Positions 9,856-20,365 of a stretch of DNA of 60,222 nt are shown here, piece by piece. The position numbers were made by a program, and so were the translations under genes. The notes below the pieces were generated by a model, which did no database searches, was not told where the DNA came from, and saw only the letters and a program-made list of their open reading frames with translations. The DNA is from Geobacter sp. OR-1 (GTDB lineage: Bacteria; Desulfobacterota; Desulfuromonadia; Geobacterales; DSM-12255). How positions within the stretch are numbered: the stretch's first letter is position 1; every line of letters starts with the position of its first letter. Where the stretch lies: positions 1 to 60,222 of the forward strand of contig NZ_BAZF01000024.1 of NCBI RefSeq assembly GCF_000813145.1, written 5' to 3'.

Positions 9856-11019
9856 ATGAAGAAACTCACAATTCTGGGATCAACGGGATCAATCGGCGTC
9901 AGTACGCTGGAAATTGTGGCGGCCCATCCCGACCGGTTTGAAGTCGTTGCCCTTACTGCCGGAAGAAACCTGGATCTGTTCGTGAAACAGATTGCCGCAT
10001 TCCGGCCGAAGCTGGTTTCGGTGCTTGATAACGACCTTGCTGCAACCCTGGCAAAAATGCTCCCCGCAGGTGTGAATCCTGAGATCCTGTCCGGAACCGA
10101 AGGGGTGGTTGCCGCTGCTACCCATCCGGAGACGGAAATGGTCGTGGCGGCAATAGTCGGCGCTGCCGGGCTACTGCCGACGGCGTCAGCCATTCGGGCC
10201 GGGAAGGATATCGCCCTGGCCAACAAGGAGACCCTGGTCACAGCCGGCCATCTTTTCATGGAAGAGATCGCAAAGGCCGGAGTCAAGCTCTATCCGGTGG
10301 ATAGCGAGCACAGCGCAATATTCCAGTCAATGGAAGGCCATCGCAGCGAGGATATCGAAAAGATCATCCTGACCGCTTCCGGCGGGCCGTTCCTCAATAC
10401 CCCGTTCGAAGAGCTGCGTAAGGTGACGGTTGCCGATGCGCTTAACCACCCAAACTGGAGCATGGGGCGGAAAATCACCATTGACTCGGCTTCCATGATG
10501 AACAAGGGGCTGGAGGTCATCGAGGCCCGTTGGTTGTTCGATGCCTCCCCGGAAAAGATCGACGTCAACATCCACCCCCAGAGCATAATCCACTCGATGG
10601 TAGAGTACGTCGACGGCTGCGTCATTGCCCAGCTGGGCACTCCGGATATGAAGGCTCCCATAGCGTATGCCCTGTCATACCCCGAGCGGGTTGCCACCGG
10701 TGTCAAACCGCTCGACCTGACCCTTTTCTCTGGTCTGACCTTTTTCAAGCCGGATATGGAAAAGTTCCGCTGTCTCCGTCTCGCCTATGACGCCATGTCT
10801 GCCGGGGAGAGCATGCCGGCGGTAATGAATGCGGCCAACGAGATTGCGGTGGAGGCCTTTCTGAACGGTAAGATCCCGTTTCTCGGGATTTCCGAGCTCA
10901 TTGTCCGGACCATGGCAGCACATAACCCCCACCAGCTGGGTTCCATAGATGACGTGCTCGCCGTTGACGCCTGGGGTAGGATGAAGGCCGGCGAACTGCT
11001 TAAAGCTGTTGCTTGTTAA
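9856..11019 (+). CDS. dxr: 1-deoxy-D-xylulose-5-phosphate reductoisomerase
   Basis: 387 aa. Second step of the MEP isoprenoid pathway: DXP to MEP with NADPH and a divalent metal. The N-terminal nucleotide loop '[16 protein letters not shown]', the metal and substrate segment '[12 protein letters not shown]', 'TASGGPFLN' and '[23 protein letters not shown]' (read in two parts) are all present. GGGAGA precedes the ATG. It supplies precursor to uppS upstream. Confidence 0.97.
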   Translation: MKKLTILGSTGSIGVSTLEIVAAHPDRFEVVALTAGRNLDLFVKQIAAFRPKLVSVLDNDLAATLAKMLPAGVNPEILSGTEGVVAAATHPETEMVVAAIVGAAGLLPTASAIRAGKDIALANKETLVTAGHLFMEEIAKAGVKLYPVDSEHSAIFQSMEGHRSEDIEKIILTASGGPFLNTPFEELRKVTVADALNHPNWSMGRKITIDSASMMNKGLEVIEARWLFDASPEKIDVNIHPQSIIHSMVEYVDGCVIAQLGTPDMKAPIAYALSYPERVATGVKPLDLTLFSGLTFFKPDMEKFRCLRLAYDAMSAGESMPAVMNAANEIAVEAFLNGKIPFLGISELIVRTMAAHNPHQLGSIDDVLAVDAWGRMKAGELLKAVAC

Positions 11020-11097
11020 TCGTAAATCGGGGGGATTGATCGAGATGCCGGGCTGTTTCCAGCCTCGATGCCCGATTCTCGTCTGACGGAGTTTCAT

Positions 11098-12166
11098 ATG
11101 ACCAGCATCATCGCAGCAATAATCGTTCTTGGCGCTCTGATATTCGTTCACGAATTAGGGCACTTCCTGTTCGCCAAGCTTTTCGGGGTAGGGGTGGAGA
11201 AGTTTTCCCTCGGGTTCGGGACAAAGCTGTTTGGTTTTAAAAAAAGGGGAGACCGAATACCTTATCTCGGCATTTCCTCTCGGCGGCTATGTCAAGATGG
11301 TTGGTGAGGGGAGCGACGCCGAGTTGAGCGCCGAGGACCAGGCCCGTTCCTTTGCCGCCAAGCCGCCGTTGCAGCGCATTGCCATTGTTGCCGCCGGCCC
11401 GGTGTTCAATCTCGTCTTTGCCTGGATTCTGTTCATGGTCGTCTACATGATCGGGGTGCCGGCAATAACCAGCAAGATCGGTGAAGTTATCAAGGACAAG
11501 CCGGCTGCCAGGGCCGGCATTGTTACCGGTGACGTAGTGATTGCCATAGCCGGCAAACCGGTGAGCAGGTGGGACGAGCTGGCCGGAGCGATCGCGGAGA
11601 GCGGCGGCAAGGCTATCGATATTCAGGTCCGGCGTGCCGGTGCGGTTCTGGGCTTCAAAGTCACACCGGAAACCCGCAAGGCGAAAAATCTTTTCGGGGA
11701 AAGTGTCTCTTCACCCGCCATCGGGATAGTTTCCGCCGGTGACGAGGTTGTGGACCGGTTCGGCCCTGGTGATGCTCTGGTGAAAGGGACTGCCCAGACC
11801 TGGAACATGATCCGCCTGACCGTCCTGTCTCTGGTGAAGCTGGTTGAACGCGCCATACCGCTCGATACGGTCGGCGGGCCGATCATGATCGCCAAGATGG
11901 CCGGCCAGCAGGCCTCGGAAGGGGGGGTGAGCTTCATCGCCTTCATGGCCTTGCTGTCCATCAATCTGGGAGTGCTCAATCTCCTGCCGGTGCCGATCCT
12001 GGACGGCGGGCACCTCTTTTTCTTTGCCTGGGAATTGATTTTCCGGAAGCCGGTGAGCCAGAAGGCACGGGAGATGGCTCAGCAGGTGGGGCTGTTTCTG
12101 CTCCTGAGCCTGATGGTGCTGGCTTTCTACAACGACATCATGAGATATTTCTTGGGGCAGGGTTGA
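11098..12166 (+). CDS. rseP: Site-2 zinc protease RseP, reading frame broken at an A7 run
   Basis: Membrane protease of the M50 family that cuts anti-sigma factors and leftover signal peptides. The 5' part (from the ATG at 11098) contains the zinc site 'VHELGH' (residues 17-22) but runs off-frame to a TGA after 11305. The rest lies in the +1 frame with 'FPLGGYVKMVGEG', a PDZ domain (about residues 115-190) and the C-terminal 'NLLPVPILDGGH' metal ligand. Dropping one A from the A7 run at 11239-11245 joins 'LFGF-KKGETEYLISAFPLGGY' and gives 355 aa, normal for the family. An assembly error, a real mutation or polymerase slippage are all open. Confidence 0.88.
11239..11249 (+). other. A7G4 tract at the rseP frame break
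   Basis: Seven A followed by four G. The frame upstream reads TTT AAA AAA AGG; the frame needed downstream reads TTT AAA AAA GGG GAG. One surplus A explains the break. Loss of one A during transcription would also restore the product. Confidence 0.7.
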
Positions 12167-12858
12167 AGCTTCTCACGATCGACACATCCTCATCCTGCTG
12201 CGGCGTGGCACTTACCGATGGTGAGCAGCTCATTGGCGAGTACCTGCTCGCCGGCGGTAAAGCGGTTTCGTCACGCCTTTTCGATGCCGTCGAACGATTG
12301 ATGTCCGACAGCGGCGTTGCCATCGCAGATCTCGACGGTTTCGGGGTGGCAACCGGACCGGGCGCCTTCACCGGGCTCCGGGTCGGGATCGCCGCGGTAA
12401 AAGGGCTGGCCATGGCAACGGGCAAACCGGTTGCCGGCTTCTCGTCGCTGGCCATGCTCGCCATGAACTTGCCGCTTGCAAGGCTGCCAGTCTGTGCACT
12501 GTACGATGCCCGCAAGAACGAGCTTTACGCCGGCCTCTATTCCTGTAATGCCGGGTTGCCGATACCTTTGCGGCCGGATGAGGTCATCTCTCCCGAAGAG
12601 CTTGCCGGGTGGATTACCGGACCGACCATCCTGGTCGGCGATGGCGCGGTTCGATACCGGGAGCAGCTTACCGCGATGCTCGGTGGACTCGCCATTTTCG
12701 CCCCTCCGAATGCCCAGCTCCCCAGAGCCGCCAACGGCGCCATGATAGCCCATGCCGCTCTGCAACGCGGCGACTGCGTCTCTCCGGTTGACCTGCTTCC
12801 GGTTTATCTTCGGCTTTCCGAGGCGGAACTGGCCAAGCAGCGGCAGGACACGGCTTAG
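12163..12858 (+). CDS. tsaB: tRNA t6A biosynthesis protein TsaB
   Basis: 231 aa, from a TTG start that overlaps the rseP TGA. ASKHA-fold partner that holds TsaD (and TsaE) in the complex placing threonylcarbamoyl on A37 of ANN-reading tRNAs. 'LLTIDTSSSCCGVAL' is the first phosphate-type loop and 'GVATGPGAFTGLRVGIAAVKGLA' (in parts GVATGPGAFTGLRVG and IAAVKGLA) is the family signature. The C-terminal third is variable, as usual. Coupling to rseP is by overlap. Confidence 0.93.
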   Translation: MKLLTIDTSSSCCGVALTDGEQLIGEYLLAGGKAVSSRLFDAVERLMSDSGVAIADLDGFGVATGPGAFTGLRVGIAAVKGLAMATGKPVAGFSSLAMLAMNLPLARLPVCALYDARKNELYAGLYSCNAGLPIPLRPDEVISPEELAGWITGPTILVGDGAVRYREQLTAMLGGLAIFAPPNAQLPRAANGAMIAHAALQRGDCVSPVDLLPVYLRLSEAELAKQRQDTA

Positions 12859-12882
12859 AAATTTCCCATACCCAGTCAATGC

Positions 12883-12919
12883 AACGCCCCCTGGTCCATA
12901 CTTCCGGACAGGGGGCGTT
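12883..12919. terminator. GC-rich hairpin between convergent genes, possible bidirectional terminator
   Basis: AACGCCCCCT pairs with AGGGGGCGTT over ten bases, extended by GTCC / GGAC with one bulged G. It lies between tsaB and the oppositely oriented giant gene. Neither side has a good T tract, so intrinsic termination is uncertain. Confidence 0.55.
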
Positions 12920-12968
12920 GTCAATTTCTCCCATGTGTTTGAGACGGCCATAACCGAGTGAGCTGTCG

Positions 12969-15900
12969 TTACATGATGGTGATGTTCTCGATGGTCACTA
13001 CTCCGTTGCTGATCACGATGGAACCGTGAATGGCGGTTGTCCCGCTGTTGGAGAGGAACACCGAATCAAACCCCCCCTTTAGGGTAACTGCGACGGCACG
13101 ATCAAACAAAAGGCTTTCGGAAAACTCAATCCCTTTTATCTCCAGATTCTGTCCGTCACCAATTACTGCATAAGCGTTGGCAATAGTCGTATAGGGATTG
13201 AGCGCAGACCTGGCAATGGGAACGCTCACTGTCCAGATATAACTTGCCGGTGAGACATCGTAGTTACTTGCCGGATCTTTTGCCCTGACTCTGAATGTAT
13301 GGCTGCCATTGGCTAGCGTGCCGAAACTAATGGGGCTTGCGCAGGGGAAATAATTCTGGTTGTCGAGGCTGCATTCAAACGTTGCTGCTGCGCTGTTGGA
13401 CGTAAATGTGAACGTAGAGGGAGACGTGGTCGAAGGATGGGCCGGCCAGCCGGTCAGGACCGTATCCAAGGTGCCAGTTGGGTCCATGACCAGGCAGGTG
13501 GCGCTGATTCTTGCCGATATGTTGCCTGCAGCATCGCGGGCCCAGGCATAAAGGGTCTTGCTGCCATAGGCGGCAAAGGTGAAGCTGGTCGGTACGTTGC
13601 TCATCCAGCGGGGATCGGTAGGCGAAGGGGGGGAGCTGTTTTCGCTCACGATATAACCAGTGACCCCGATGTTGTCCATCACGGCCAGGGTGGCAATCGG
13701 TACGGTAAGTGTCGAGACCGAGGGGACTGCGAAGGCGAGGATCTGGGGGGGCAGGACGTCGCCAGAACCATTGACGGCAATGTTCACCACGGCAGCACGA
13801 GGGGCGGATATGTTACCTGCCGCATCCTTTGCCCAGGCATAGGCGTAGCAGTTCCCCGGTGAGATAAAGGTATGGGTGGCAGGCGGACTGCTGCTCCAGC
13901 CAGAGTCATTGCCTGATGGCGGCAGAGGGCTTTCCGTGACGAGATAACCGGTTACGCCAATATCATCGGTGGCGGTGAACTCAACGATGGGAACGGTGAG
14001 TGCCCCTGCAGCGGCAGGCATGGTGAAGCTGACAGTCGGCGGTGCCGTATCGCTTGATCGTGCAAAGGTGGCAAAAACGGTTTTTGCCGCATCCATGGTA
14101 ACCTGACATATTCCGGTTCCTGTACAGGCGCCTGACCAGCCGGAGAAGGCAAAGCCAGCGGCCGGTGTAGCGGTCAGTGTGACAATGCTTCCAGGTGGAT
14201 AGAATTGGAGACAGGTACCGGATAGGCATTGGATATCGGGGGCCAATATTGTGTGGACGGAACCTGTGCCCTCACCGGTTATCGCCACCTGGAGGGGGAC
14301 TGCAATGGCATAATTCTCGGTTTTGACCGATTCGGTGTTCCCGAAGGTGTCTTTGGCAAAAAATCTGAGTGTTGTCGAGGCTGCTATGTTGACCGGAGCG
14401 GCATAGATTGCAGAGGCCGTAGTTGGAATGGAGCCGTCGGTTGTGTAATACACGGTTGCTGGTTGGCTGGTGGTCAAAGTGACGCTCTGCGCCGTCAGGT
14501 ACACTCCGCCGGCCGGCGAAGCAGTCGTGACCGGGGGAATCACTGAGTTGTTAACGGATCGTACCGGACCGGCAAAGATTACGTTTTTGTTCTCATTCCC
14601 CAAGGCGTCTACACCGGTTACCGCATAATAGTAATCGGTTTCATTCAGCGTAGTGTTATCGAAAAACGAAGTGTCTGAGGTAGTGGCAATCGGGGTCATG
14701 CCGGCCACGTCGGCAAAGCTTTCAGTGCTGCGGTATATTCTGAATTGCTCGAAATCAGCCGGTTTCGGGTATCTGCTCCAGTCAAGACCGATGACGCCGC
14801 CATTGTCAGCTGGCTTGTCGAAGCCAGTCAGTGTCGTAACCATCGGCGGCGGGGTCGAGTAATCGGTCGGCATTCTGCCGGGGCCGCCATATATCCCCAT
14901 ATCGTTTCTTGTCCCATCCGTGTTGTTGTATGCGGAAGAAGGGTTTCCGGCATTTCTCAGAGGTGAGCCGGATGAGAGGGCGTAGTAAACCGGGCTGCTG
15001 AAAAGAGGATCGGTAGATTGTTCACCAGTTCCCGGTGCCGGGCTGAAGGGGATGACGCCGTATCCTGTGTTAAAAGCATAATTCCCGCCACTGTTATTCC
15101 AGACATCATTGTATTCGATAAACAACGACGACATCGTTATGAAACCATAGCTCGCATTGTTTGCAATTATATTGTTTCTGAATACGAAGTTTGCCCCGGA
15201 ACCGTAGCTGTCCACCCACCCAAAGCCATTATTGGCAATTACGTTGTTTTCAAGGGTTGCGACAGTGGCCATACCGATATCCACCGCGCCCCATGTGTTA
15301 TTGGCGATTACGGAGTTTGTGACCATGATACTTGATCTGTTATAGGACGAAATGCCGACATTATGATTCATGATGATGTTGTTGATGGCAGTGACCTGCG
15401 CTTCCATGTTTGCCTCAATGCCTTTGCGCTGCTGGCCCGAGTAAAGTGGTTCTCCGCTGATGGTGAAGCCTTTGATGGTGGCGGTGTCCGATACAACATT
15501 AACGGCGGCATAGGCGTTATTGGCTGCAAAAATTATGGTATCCCACGGATTTGCTCCCTGTAAGGTAATCCCTTTTTTGAGAGTGATTGATTCGTAATAA
15601 ACCCCGGTAGGGACATTGATGGTCGCTCCAACCGGTGCCGCGTCAATGGCGCTTTGGATCGTTCCGTAATTGCCGGTGCCGTTGACAGTGATCTGGCCGC
15701 TTGAGACCAGTTTATAAACGATGCTTTTGACACTTTCTGTATTGCCAGCGACATCTTTTGCAAAAAATTTCAGGGTGGTGTCTGACGAAATAGTAAGGGG
15801 CGCCGTGTAGACGGCAGAACTGGTGGTGGGAACTGACCCGTCCGTGGTGTAATAGATCGCCGCAATACCACTCTGCAGATCAACCATGGTGCCGCTCCAG

Positions 15901-18900
15901 TCACTTGCGGTGAGGGCCACATCGAAAGCCGTGCCGTATGAACCGGAGGGATGGGAGGCGCTGGTAACCGGCGCGACGGTATCGAGTATAATGGAGGCGA
16001 CGTAAGAGGATGACCAGCTTCCGAGACTGTTCTTATACTGGACGTAGACTTTCTTCTCACCATCACCTCCAGTCAGCGTCCATGACTTTGAGGTCGCATA
16101 TGTCTCAGGGACTGACCAGGAAACATTATCGGTACTGAACCTCATTTCCGAGATGCCGTTGCTGTCAGAGGCTGAGAGCTGCAACGTTACGGTGGTAGAG
16201 GTCGTGGCAGGATAGCCGGAATTGATCCGTATCGAACCGGTTGGGCCCTGGTAGGTAAACAGCGCCGTTACATTTCTTGGCCCTGACATCGATACCGTGC
16301 ATTGGTCGCCAGCTACCCAATCACACCCGGTCCAGCCGTTGAAGCTGGAATCTGGATGCGCCGTGGCGGTGAGAACGACAAGCATACCGGCTACATAGCT
16401 GGAAGCGCCATTGTTTCCCGACCACCAGATTAACCCGGTGCTGTCAGTTATCTTCCCAGAACCTGTTCCTGTTTTGACAATGCTCAACGTGGCAAGAGTC
16501 GGCGCAATTGATGTCAGCTTGTATATGCCACCGAACATCGTACCGGCAAATACGGTTCGGTCGATCGTATAGTTTGGCGAGATGGCCAGGGAAGTAACCG
16601 TGTCATTACTGCTGACCCCGCCGTTGACGATGTTCCAGCTCGCACCGCCGTCCGTGCTTCTGAAAACCCCTCCATTATTGGTCCCGGCGTAAATGGTTTG
16701 ATCGTCTGCATAGTTTGGCGAAATGGCCAGTGTGTTGATCGCCTGGGTGAACAGACCGTTGTTGACGGGAGACCAGCTCAATCCGCCGTTAATGCTCTTG
16801 AATATGCCCCTGCCACTGGTGCATGGATCTGAATCGCATGTTCCTGCAAATATTGTCTTATCGGCGGCATAACCGGGTGAAACTGCAAACGTTGCGACAG
16901 GCAGGTAGGTAAGGCCGCTGTTGGCGGCATTCCAGCTTGCTCCACCGTCGGAACTCCTGAACACGCCCGCATGGGTTCCGGCAAAGATCGTCCGGTCAGA
17001 GGCGTAATCGGGAGAAAACGCCACGGTTCGAATGGTCTGATTGCCATTGATGCTGCTGGTAGCGCTCCAGCTGGTTCCGCCATCAGTGCTTTTTGCAAAG
17101 CCGAAGTCTGATCCGGAGAATATGGTCCTGTCCTGGGCGAATGCCGGGGAGACAGCCAATGTCCGGGTGCGGGGCGAGCCCGGCAGGGAAGTTACTGTAC
17201 CGTTGACTATTTTGAATACGCCATCCCATGAACCGGCGAAAACCGTCTGATCGGAGAGATAGTTGGGGGAATTCACCATTGAGGTGATATTGCTTTTGTT
17301 GATTTTACTCCAGGTTGCGCCGTCATCCGAGCTCTTGAATCCGTCGCCATAACTGACGCCGGCATGAATGGTCTTGTCGGTAGAATAGTTCGGAGAGATG
17401 GCTACGGCACTGATCGATACGTTGCTGATGCCGAAGTTGGCCTGTTCGAAACTCGTCGCGCCAGTGGTGCTTTTGTAGACCCCTTTGTCCATTGTGGCTA
17501 CAAAGAGAGATTGGTTGCTTCCCGGCAGGAACGCGACTGCCCTGACATAAAAGGAGCTGATGCCGTTAGTTATCGCATTCCAGGTTGTTCCGCCGTTCGT
17601 GCTTTTGAAAAGGCCCTGGTCATAGCCGCCGACATAGAGCGTCTGGGGGGCACCGGGCGCTACGGTAACGCTGGCAACCCCCAAGCCGTGGTAGCCGCCG
17701 AGAATACCGGTGTTTGCCGGGCTCCAGCTCGCACCGCCGTTCACGCTCTTGAATAGGCCATTAAAATCGGTTCCGACATAGATCGTCTGATCGGTCGCAT
17801 AACCGGGGGAAACCGCAAGGGACAAGACATAGATGCCGTTGGTTCCGGTGATGCCGTTGTTGACGGCGAACCAGCTCGCGCCGCTGTCCGTGCTTTTGTA
17901 GACGCCGGAGAAGGTCCCGGCAAAGATGGTCCGGTCATTTGCATACGCCGGGGAAAACGCCAGCGCCATTGCATACTCGTCGGCTTTGGCCAAGGCCCAG
18001 TGTGCTCCGGCGTCCGTGCTCCTGAAAATGCCGTTTTGCGTTGCGACAAGGACTGTCCGGTCTAATGCATAGCTGGGTGAAACCGACACAGCCATGGCAA
18101 ACAGATTAGTCATGCCGCTATTGTTTTCCATCCAGTTCGCCCCGCCATTCGTGCTTTTAAATACCCCTCCCCCCTGGGAAACGGCGTATATCGTCTGGTC
18201 GATTGCATAATCGGGTGAAATTGCCAAGGCGTTGATGCCGAGGGTAGTTAAGCCGGCATTGACCGGGCTCCAGCTGGCTCCGTTGTCCGTGCTCTTGAAA
18301 ACCCCCCCTTGCCCTCCTGCAAAGACAGTCTGGTCAGAGGCGTTGGCCGGTGAAACAGCGAAGGTCTGGATGTTGCCGCCATACGGCCCGATTCCCTGCC
18401 ACAGGTAGGGACTCTGGGAGAGTGATCGGAATGCGGCGTTGACACTTCTGTTGGCGCTCATAGTTACCGTACAGCTGTCACCTGATAGGTAGTCACAGCC
18501 GCTCCAACTGTTGAAACTGCTGCCACTCCCGGCTGTGGGAGTAAGGGTCACCTCGGTGCCGGCGGCAAATGTCTGGACGCAGTTTCCGGTGCAGCTGCCG
18601 CCTGTGGAAAGGCTGACGCTGCCACTGCCGGTACCGCTGAGAGATATGTTCAGGGAATAGTTGCCTGAAATGCCCGTGCCGCTGAGCGGTATGGATACTG
18701 TCGGACTGTTTGCCGCGTTTGACTCTAACGTCATAGTGGCGGTTATGGTGCCGATTGAAGAGGGTAGAAAGGTTACGCGTACTGTGCAGTTCTCTCTCGG
18801 GGCGAGAACAGGAGTAAGACTGGGGCAGGTAACCGGATCGACAAAAAACTCGGACGTGCCGCCGGAAATGCCGATGGCCGCGACATTCAGTGTTGCCTCT

Positions 18901-20069
18901 CCGCTGTTACTGACAACAAAGAGCTGCGCGGTGCTGGTGCTGACCATTACGTCTCCGAAATGCCGGTCGGGAGGGGAGACGGAAATTGCGGGGATTGCGG
19001 CAACCGGGGACGCCTTGAACAAACCGTTGTCTGTACCGGCATAGGCGGTTTGATCAGCTGTGTAGTTGGGCGTAAGGGCCAGGGACCAGACGTTCAGGTT
19101 GGTGAGGCCGCTGTTGATTGGGCTCCAATTCGCTCCACCATCGACGCTCTTGAACAAGCCGCCGCCCAGAGTTCCGGCAAACAGGGTCCGATTGCCTGGA
19201 TAGCCAGGAGGTGCCGGGTTGTCGGCGAATCCCTGGGAAATTGCCATGGACAGGATATTGAGGTTGCTCAGACCATAATTTTGCGGCGACCAGGTTAACC
19301 CGCCGTCCGAGCTTTTCTGTATTCCTCCGCCACCGCCGATGCCGACGAAGATGGTCTGGTCTGTTGCATAGCCCGGCGAAACGGCAAGAGCGTGGATGGT
19401 ATGGGGGTATGTTATGCCTACGGAGTTCCAGTTCGAACCTCCGTCATTACTCTTGAACACACCGGCTGTCCAGGTTCCGGCATAGACAGTTCGGTCAGAG
19501 TCGTAAGAGGGGGAAACCGCCAGGGAAGCAATAAAAGGGTCTGTGATACCGCCGTTGAACGAGGACCAGCTATCTCCTCCGTTAGTGCTCCTGTAAACGC
19601 CGCCACCCCATGTTCCGGCAAAGATGGTACGGTCGTTCACATAGTTGGGGGACAGGGACAGCGAGCGGGTCGGCTGGTTGCCCAGACCGTCATAGACATT
19701 GCTCCAGCTTTCTCCTCCGTTAGTGCTTCTGAAAACCCCGCTATCAGTCGCGGCAAACACGGTACGATCAGAGGCGTAGACCGGCGAAATGGCAATTGCC
19801 CAGATATTCAGGTTGCCAAGGCCGTTGTTGACAACGGTCCAGTTTGTGCCTCCGTCTGTGCTTATTAGCACACCGGTGCTGTCAGAGCCAGCGAATACAG
19901 TACGGTCGATCGCGAAATTAGGGGATACGGCAACTGCCTTCCCGTTCGGGCCGACAGTCTGCCACTGCTCGGTGGCAATGCACTCCCCGCCGTTCAAGCA
20001 CACAAAAAGCGTCAGGATTATGGTCAGGATTGAGAGCCTAAACTTGGGACCTATGGATGAGATATGCAT
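12969..20069 (-). CDS. Giant secreted protein: beta-propeller (BNR/Ycf48-like) repeats, beta-helix and Ig-like modules
   Basis: 2366 aa. Signal peptide at about 1-33. Two blocks of ~57-residue repeats follow, built on 'SP.YA.DRT.FAGT..GGVFKSTDGG.SW', about 7 units at residues 36-350 and about 14 at 553-1190; these resemble BNR/sortilin and Ycf48-type propellers. An ASH-like domain lies near 360-465. Three InlB-type repeats with paired Cys ('FNSWSGCDYLSGDSCTVTMS', 'FNGWTGCDW', 'FSGWSGACTGTG') lie at about 470-545, 1193-1273 and 1927-2013. Chitobiase-type 'YYTTDGS.PTTSSA' domains, a right-handed beta-helix (about 1460-1690) and Ig-like domains complete it. Probably extracellular or surface-bound. 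No catalytic residues can be named; ligand unknown. Confidence 0.9.
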   Translation of the reverse strand: MHISSIGPKFRLSILTIILTLFVCLNGGECIATEQWQTVGPNGKAVAVSPNFAIDRTVFAGSDSTGVLISTDGGTNWTVVNNGLGNLNIWAIAISPVYASDRTVFAATDSGVFRSTNGGESWSNVYDGLGNQPTRSLSLSPNYVNDRTIFAGTWGGGVYRSTNGGDSWSSFNGGITDPFIASLAVSPSYDSDRTVYAGTWTAGVFKSNDGGSNWNSVGITYPHTIHALAVSPGYATDQTIFVGIGGGGGIQKSSDGGLTWSPQNYGLSNLNILSMAISQGFADNPAPPGYPGNRTLFAGTLGGGLFKSVDGGANWSPINSGLTNLNVWSLALTPNYTADQTAYAGTDNGLFKASPVAAIPAISVSPPDRHFGDVMVSTSTAQLFVVSNSGEATLNVAAIGISGGTSEFFVDPVTCPSLTPVLAPRENCTVRVTFLPSSIGTITATMTLESNAANSPTVSIPLSGTGISGNYSLNISLSGTGSGSVSLSTGGSCTGNCVQTFAAGTEVTLTPTAGSGSSFNSWSGCDYLSGDSCTVTMSANRSVNAAFRSLSQSPYLWQGIGPYGGNIQTFAVSPANASDQTVFAGGQGGVFKSTDNGASWSPVNAGLTTLGINALAISPDYAIDQTIYAVSQGGGVFKSTNGGANWMENNSGMTNLFAMAVSVSPSYALDRTVLVATQNGIFRSTDAGAHWALAKADEYAMALAFSPAYANDRTIFAGTFSGVYKSTDSGASWFAVNNGITGTNGIYVLSLAVSPGYATDQTIYVGTDFNGLFKSVNGGASWSPANTGILGGYHGLGVASVTVAPGAPQTLYVGGYDQGLFKSTNGGTTWNAITNGISSFYVRAVAFLPGSNQSLFVATMDKGVYKSTTGATSFEQANFGISNVSISAVAISPNYSTDKTIHAGVSYGDGFKSSDDGATWSKINKSNITSMVNSPNYLSDQTVFAGSWDGVFKIVNGTVTSLPGSPRTRTLAVSPAFAQDRTIFSGSDFGFAKSTDGGTSWSATSSINGNQTIRTVAFSPDYASDRTIFAGTHAGVFRSSDGGASWNAANSGLTYLPVATFAVSPGYAADKTIFAGTCDSDPCTSGRGIFKSINGGLSWSPVNNGLFTQAINTLAISPNYADDQTIYAGTNNGGVFRSTDGGASWNIVNGGVSSNDTVTSLAISPNYTIDRTVFAGTMFGGIYKLTSIAPTLATLSIVKTGTGSGKITDSTGLIWWSGNNGASSYVAGMLVVLTATAHPDSSFNGWTGCDWVAGDQCTVSMSGPRNVTALFTYQGPTGSIRINSGYPATTSTTVTLQLSASDSNGISEMRFSTDNVSWSVPETYATSKSWTLTGGDGEKKVYVQYKNSLGSWSSSYVASIILDTVAPVTSASHPSGSYGTAFDVALTASDWSGTMVDLQSGIAAIYYTTDGSVPTTSSAVYTAPLTISSDTTLKFFAKDVAGNTESVKSIVYKLVSSGQITVNGTGNYGTIQSAIDAAPVGATINVPTGVYYESITLKKGITLQGANPWDTIIFAANNAYAAVNVVSDTATIKGFTISGEPLYSGQQRKGIEANMEAQVTAINNIIMNHNVGISSYNRSSIMVTNSVIANNTWGAVDIGMATVATLENNVIANNGFGWVDSYGSGANFVFRNNIIANNASYGFITMSSLFIEYNDVWNNSGGNYAFNTGYGVIPFSPAPGTGEQSTDPLFSSPVYYALSSGSPLRNAGNPSSAYNNTDGTRNDMGIYGGPGRMPTDYSTPPPMVTTLTGFDKPADNGGVIGLDWSRYPKPADFEQFRIYRSTESFADVAGMTPIATTSDTSFFDNTTLNETDYYYAVTGVDALGNENKNVIFAGPVRSVNNSVIPPVTTASPAGGVYLTAQSVTLTTSQPATVYYTTDGSIPTTASAIYAAPVNIAASTTLRFFAKDTFGNTESVKTENYAIAVPLQVAITGEGTGSVHTILAPDIQCLSGTCLQFYPPGSIVTLTATPAAGFAFSGWSGACTGTGICQVTMDAAKTVFATFARSSDTAPPTVSFTMPAAAGALTVPIVEFTATDDIGVTGYLVTESPLPPSGNDSGWSSSPPATHTFISPGNCYAYAWAKDAAGNISAPRAAVVNIAVNGSGDVLPPQILAFAVPSVSTLTVPIATLAVMDNIGVTGYIVSENSSPPSPTDPRWMSNVPTSFTFAAYGSKTLYAWARDAAGNISARISATCLVMDPTGTLDTVLTGWPAHPSTTSPSTFTFTSNSAAATFECSLDNQNYFPCASPISFGTLANGSHTFRVRAKDPASNYDVSPASYIWTVSVPIARSALNPYTTIANAYAVIGDGQNLEIKGIEFSESLLFDRAVAVTLKGGFDSVFLSNSGTTAIHGSIVISNGVVTIENITIM

Positions 20070-20137
20070 TAAACGCCCCTCCGATTACAATGAAATTGCA
20101 AAAATATACATCAAGATGTGAGTTAATTAAATAATAA

Positions 20138-20143
20138 ATTATA
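20138..20143 (-). promoter_or_regulatory. Possible -10 element for the giant gene
   Basis: TATAAT on the minus strand, in an AT-rich stretch ~70 bp upstream of the giant gene's start. The matching -35 region is poor, so this is only a tentative promoter. The 296-bp region 20070-20365 otherwise holds the divergent ilvD promoter and no small gene. Confidence 0.3.
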
Positions 20144-20292
20144 TTTAAAACCGTTTGCATTAAATTGGGTTTAATGGCGTATCGTCAATCTTTGCCAGGG
20201 GCTTGTTCGGCAATTGCTGAAAACCTGTTTGTAAACTATTTCTAAGGCATCGTTACTGCTGGTCTTTTTTTGATAACGCTATTTTATTCATG

Positions 20293-20322
20293 TTGACATT
20301 CGCCCGCAAAATGCAGTATTTT
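20293..20322 (+). promoter_or_regulatory. Predicted sigma-70 promoter for ilvD
   Basis: A perfect TTGACA (20293-20298), an 18-bp spacer and TATTTT (20317-20322). The leader to the ilvD ATG is only ~38 nt, too short for an attenuator. Confidence 0.6.
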
Positions 20323-20365
20323 CTTCATTCACATTTTTCTCAGCATAAGTTGCCGGAGTTTAACC

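Noticed and set aside
16500-19900. Regularly spaced repeats considered as a possible CRISPR array
   Set aside because: The spacing is ~170 bp, in frame, and encodes diverged propeller repeats of one protein; there are no short identical direct repeats or cas genes.
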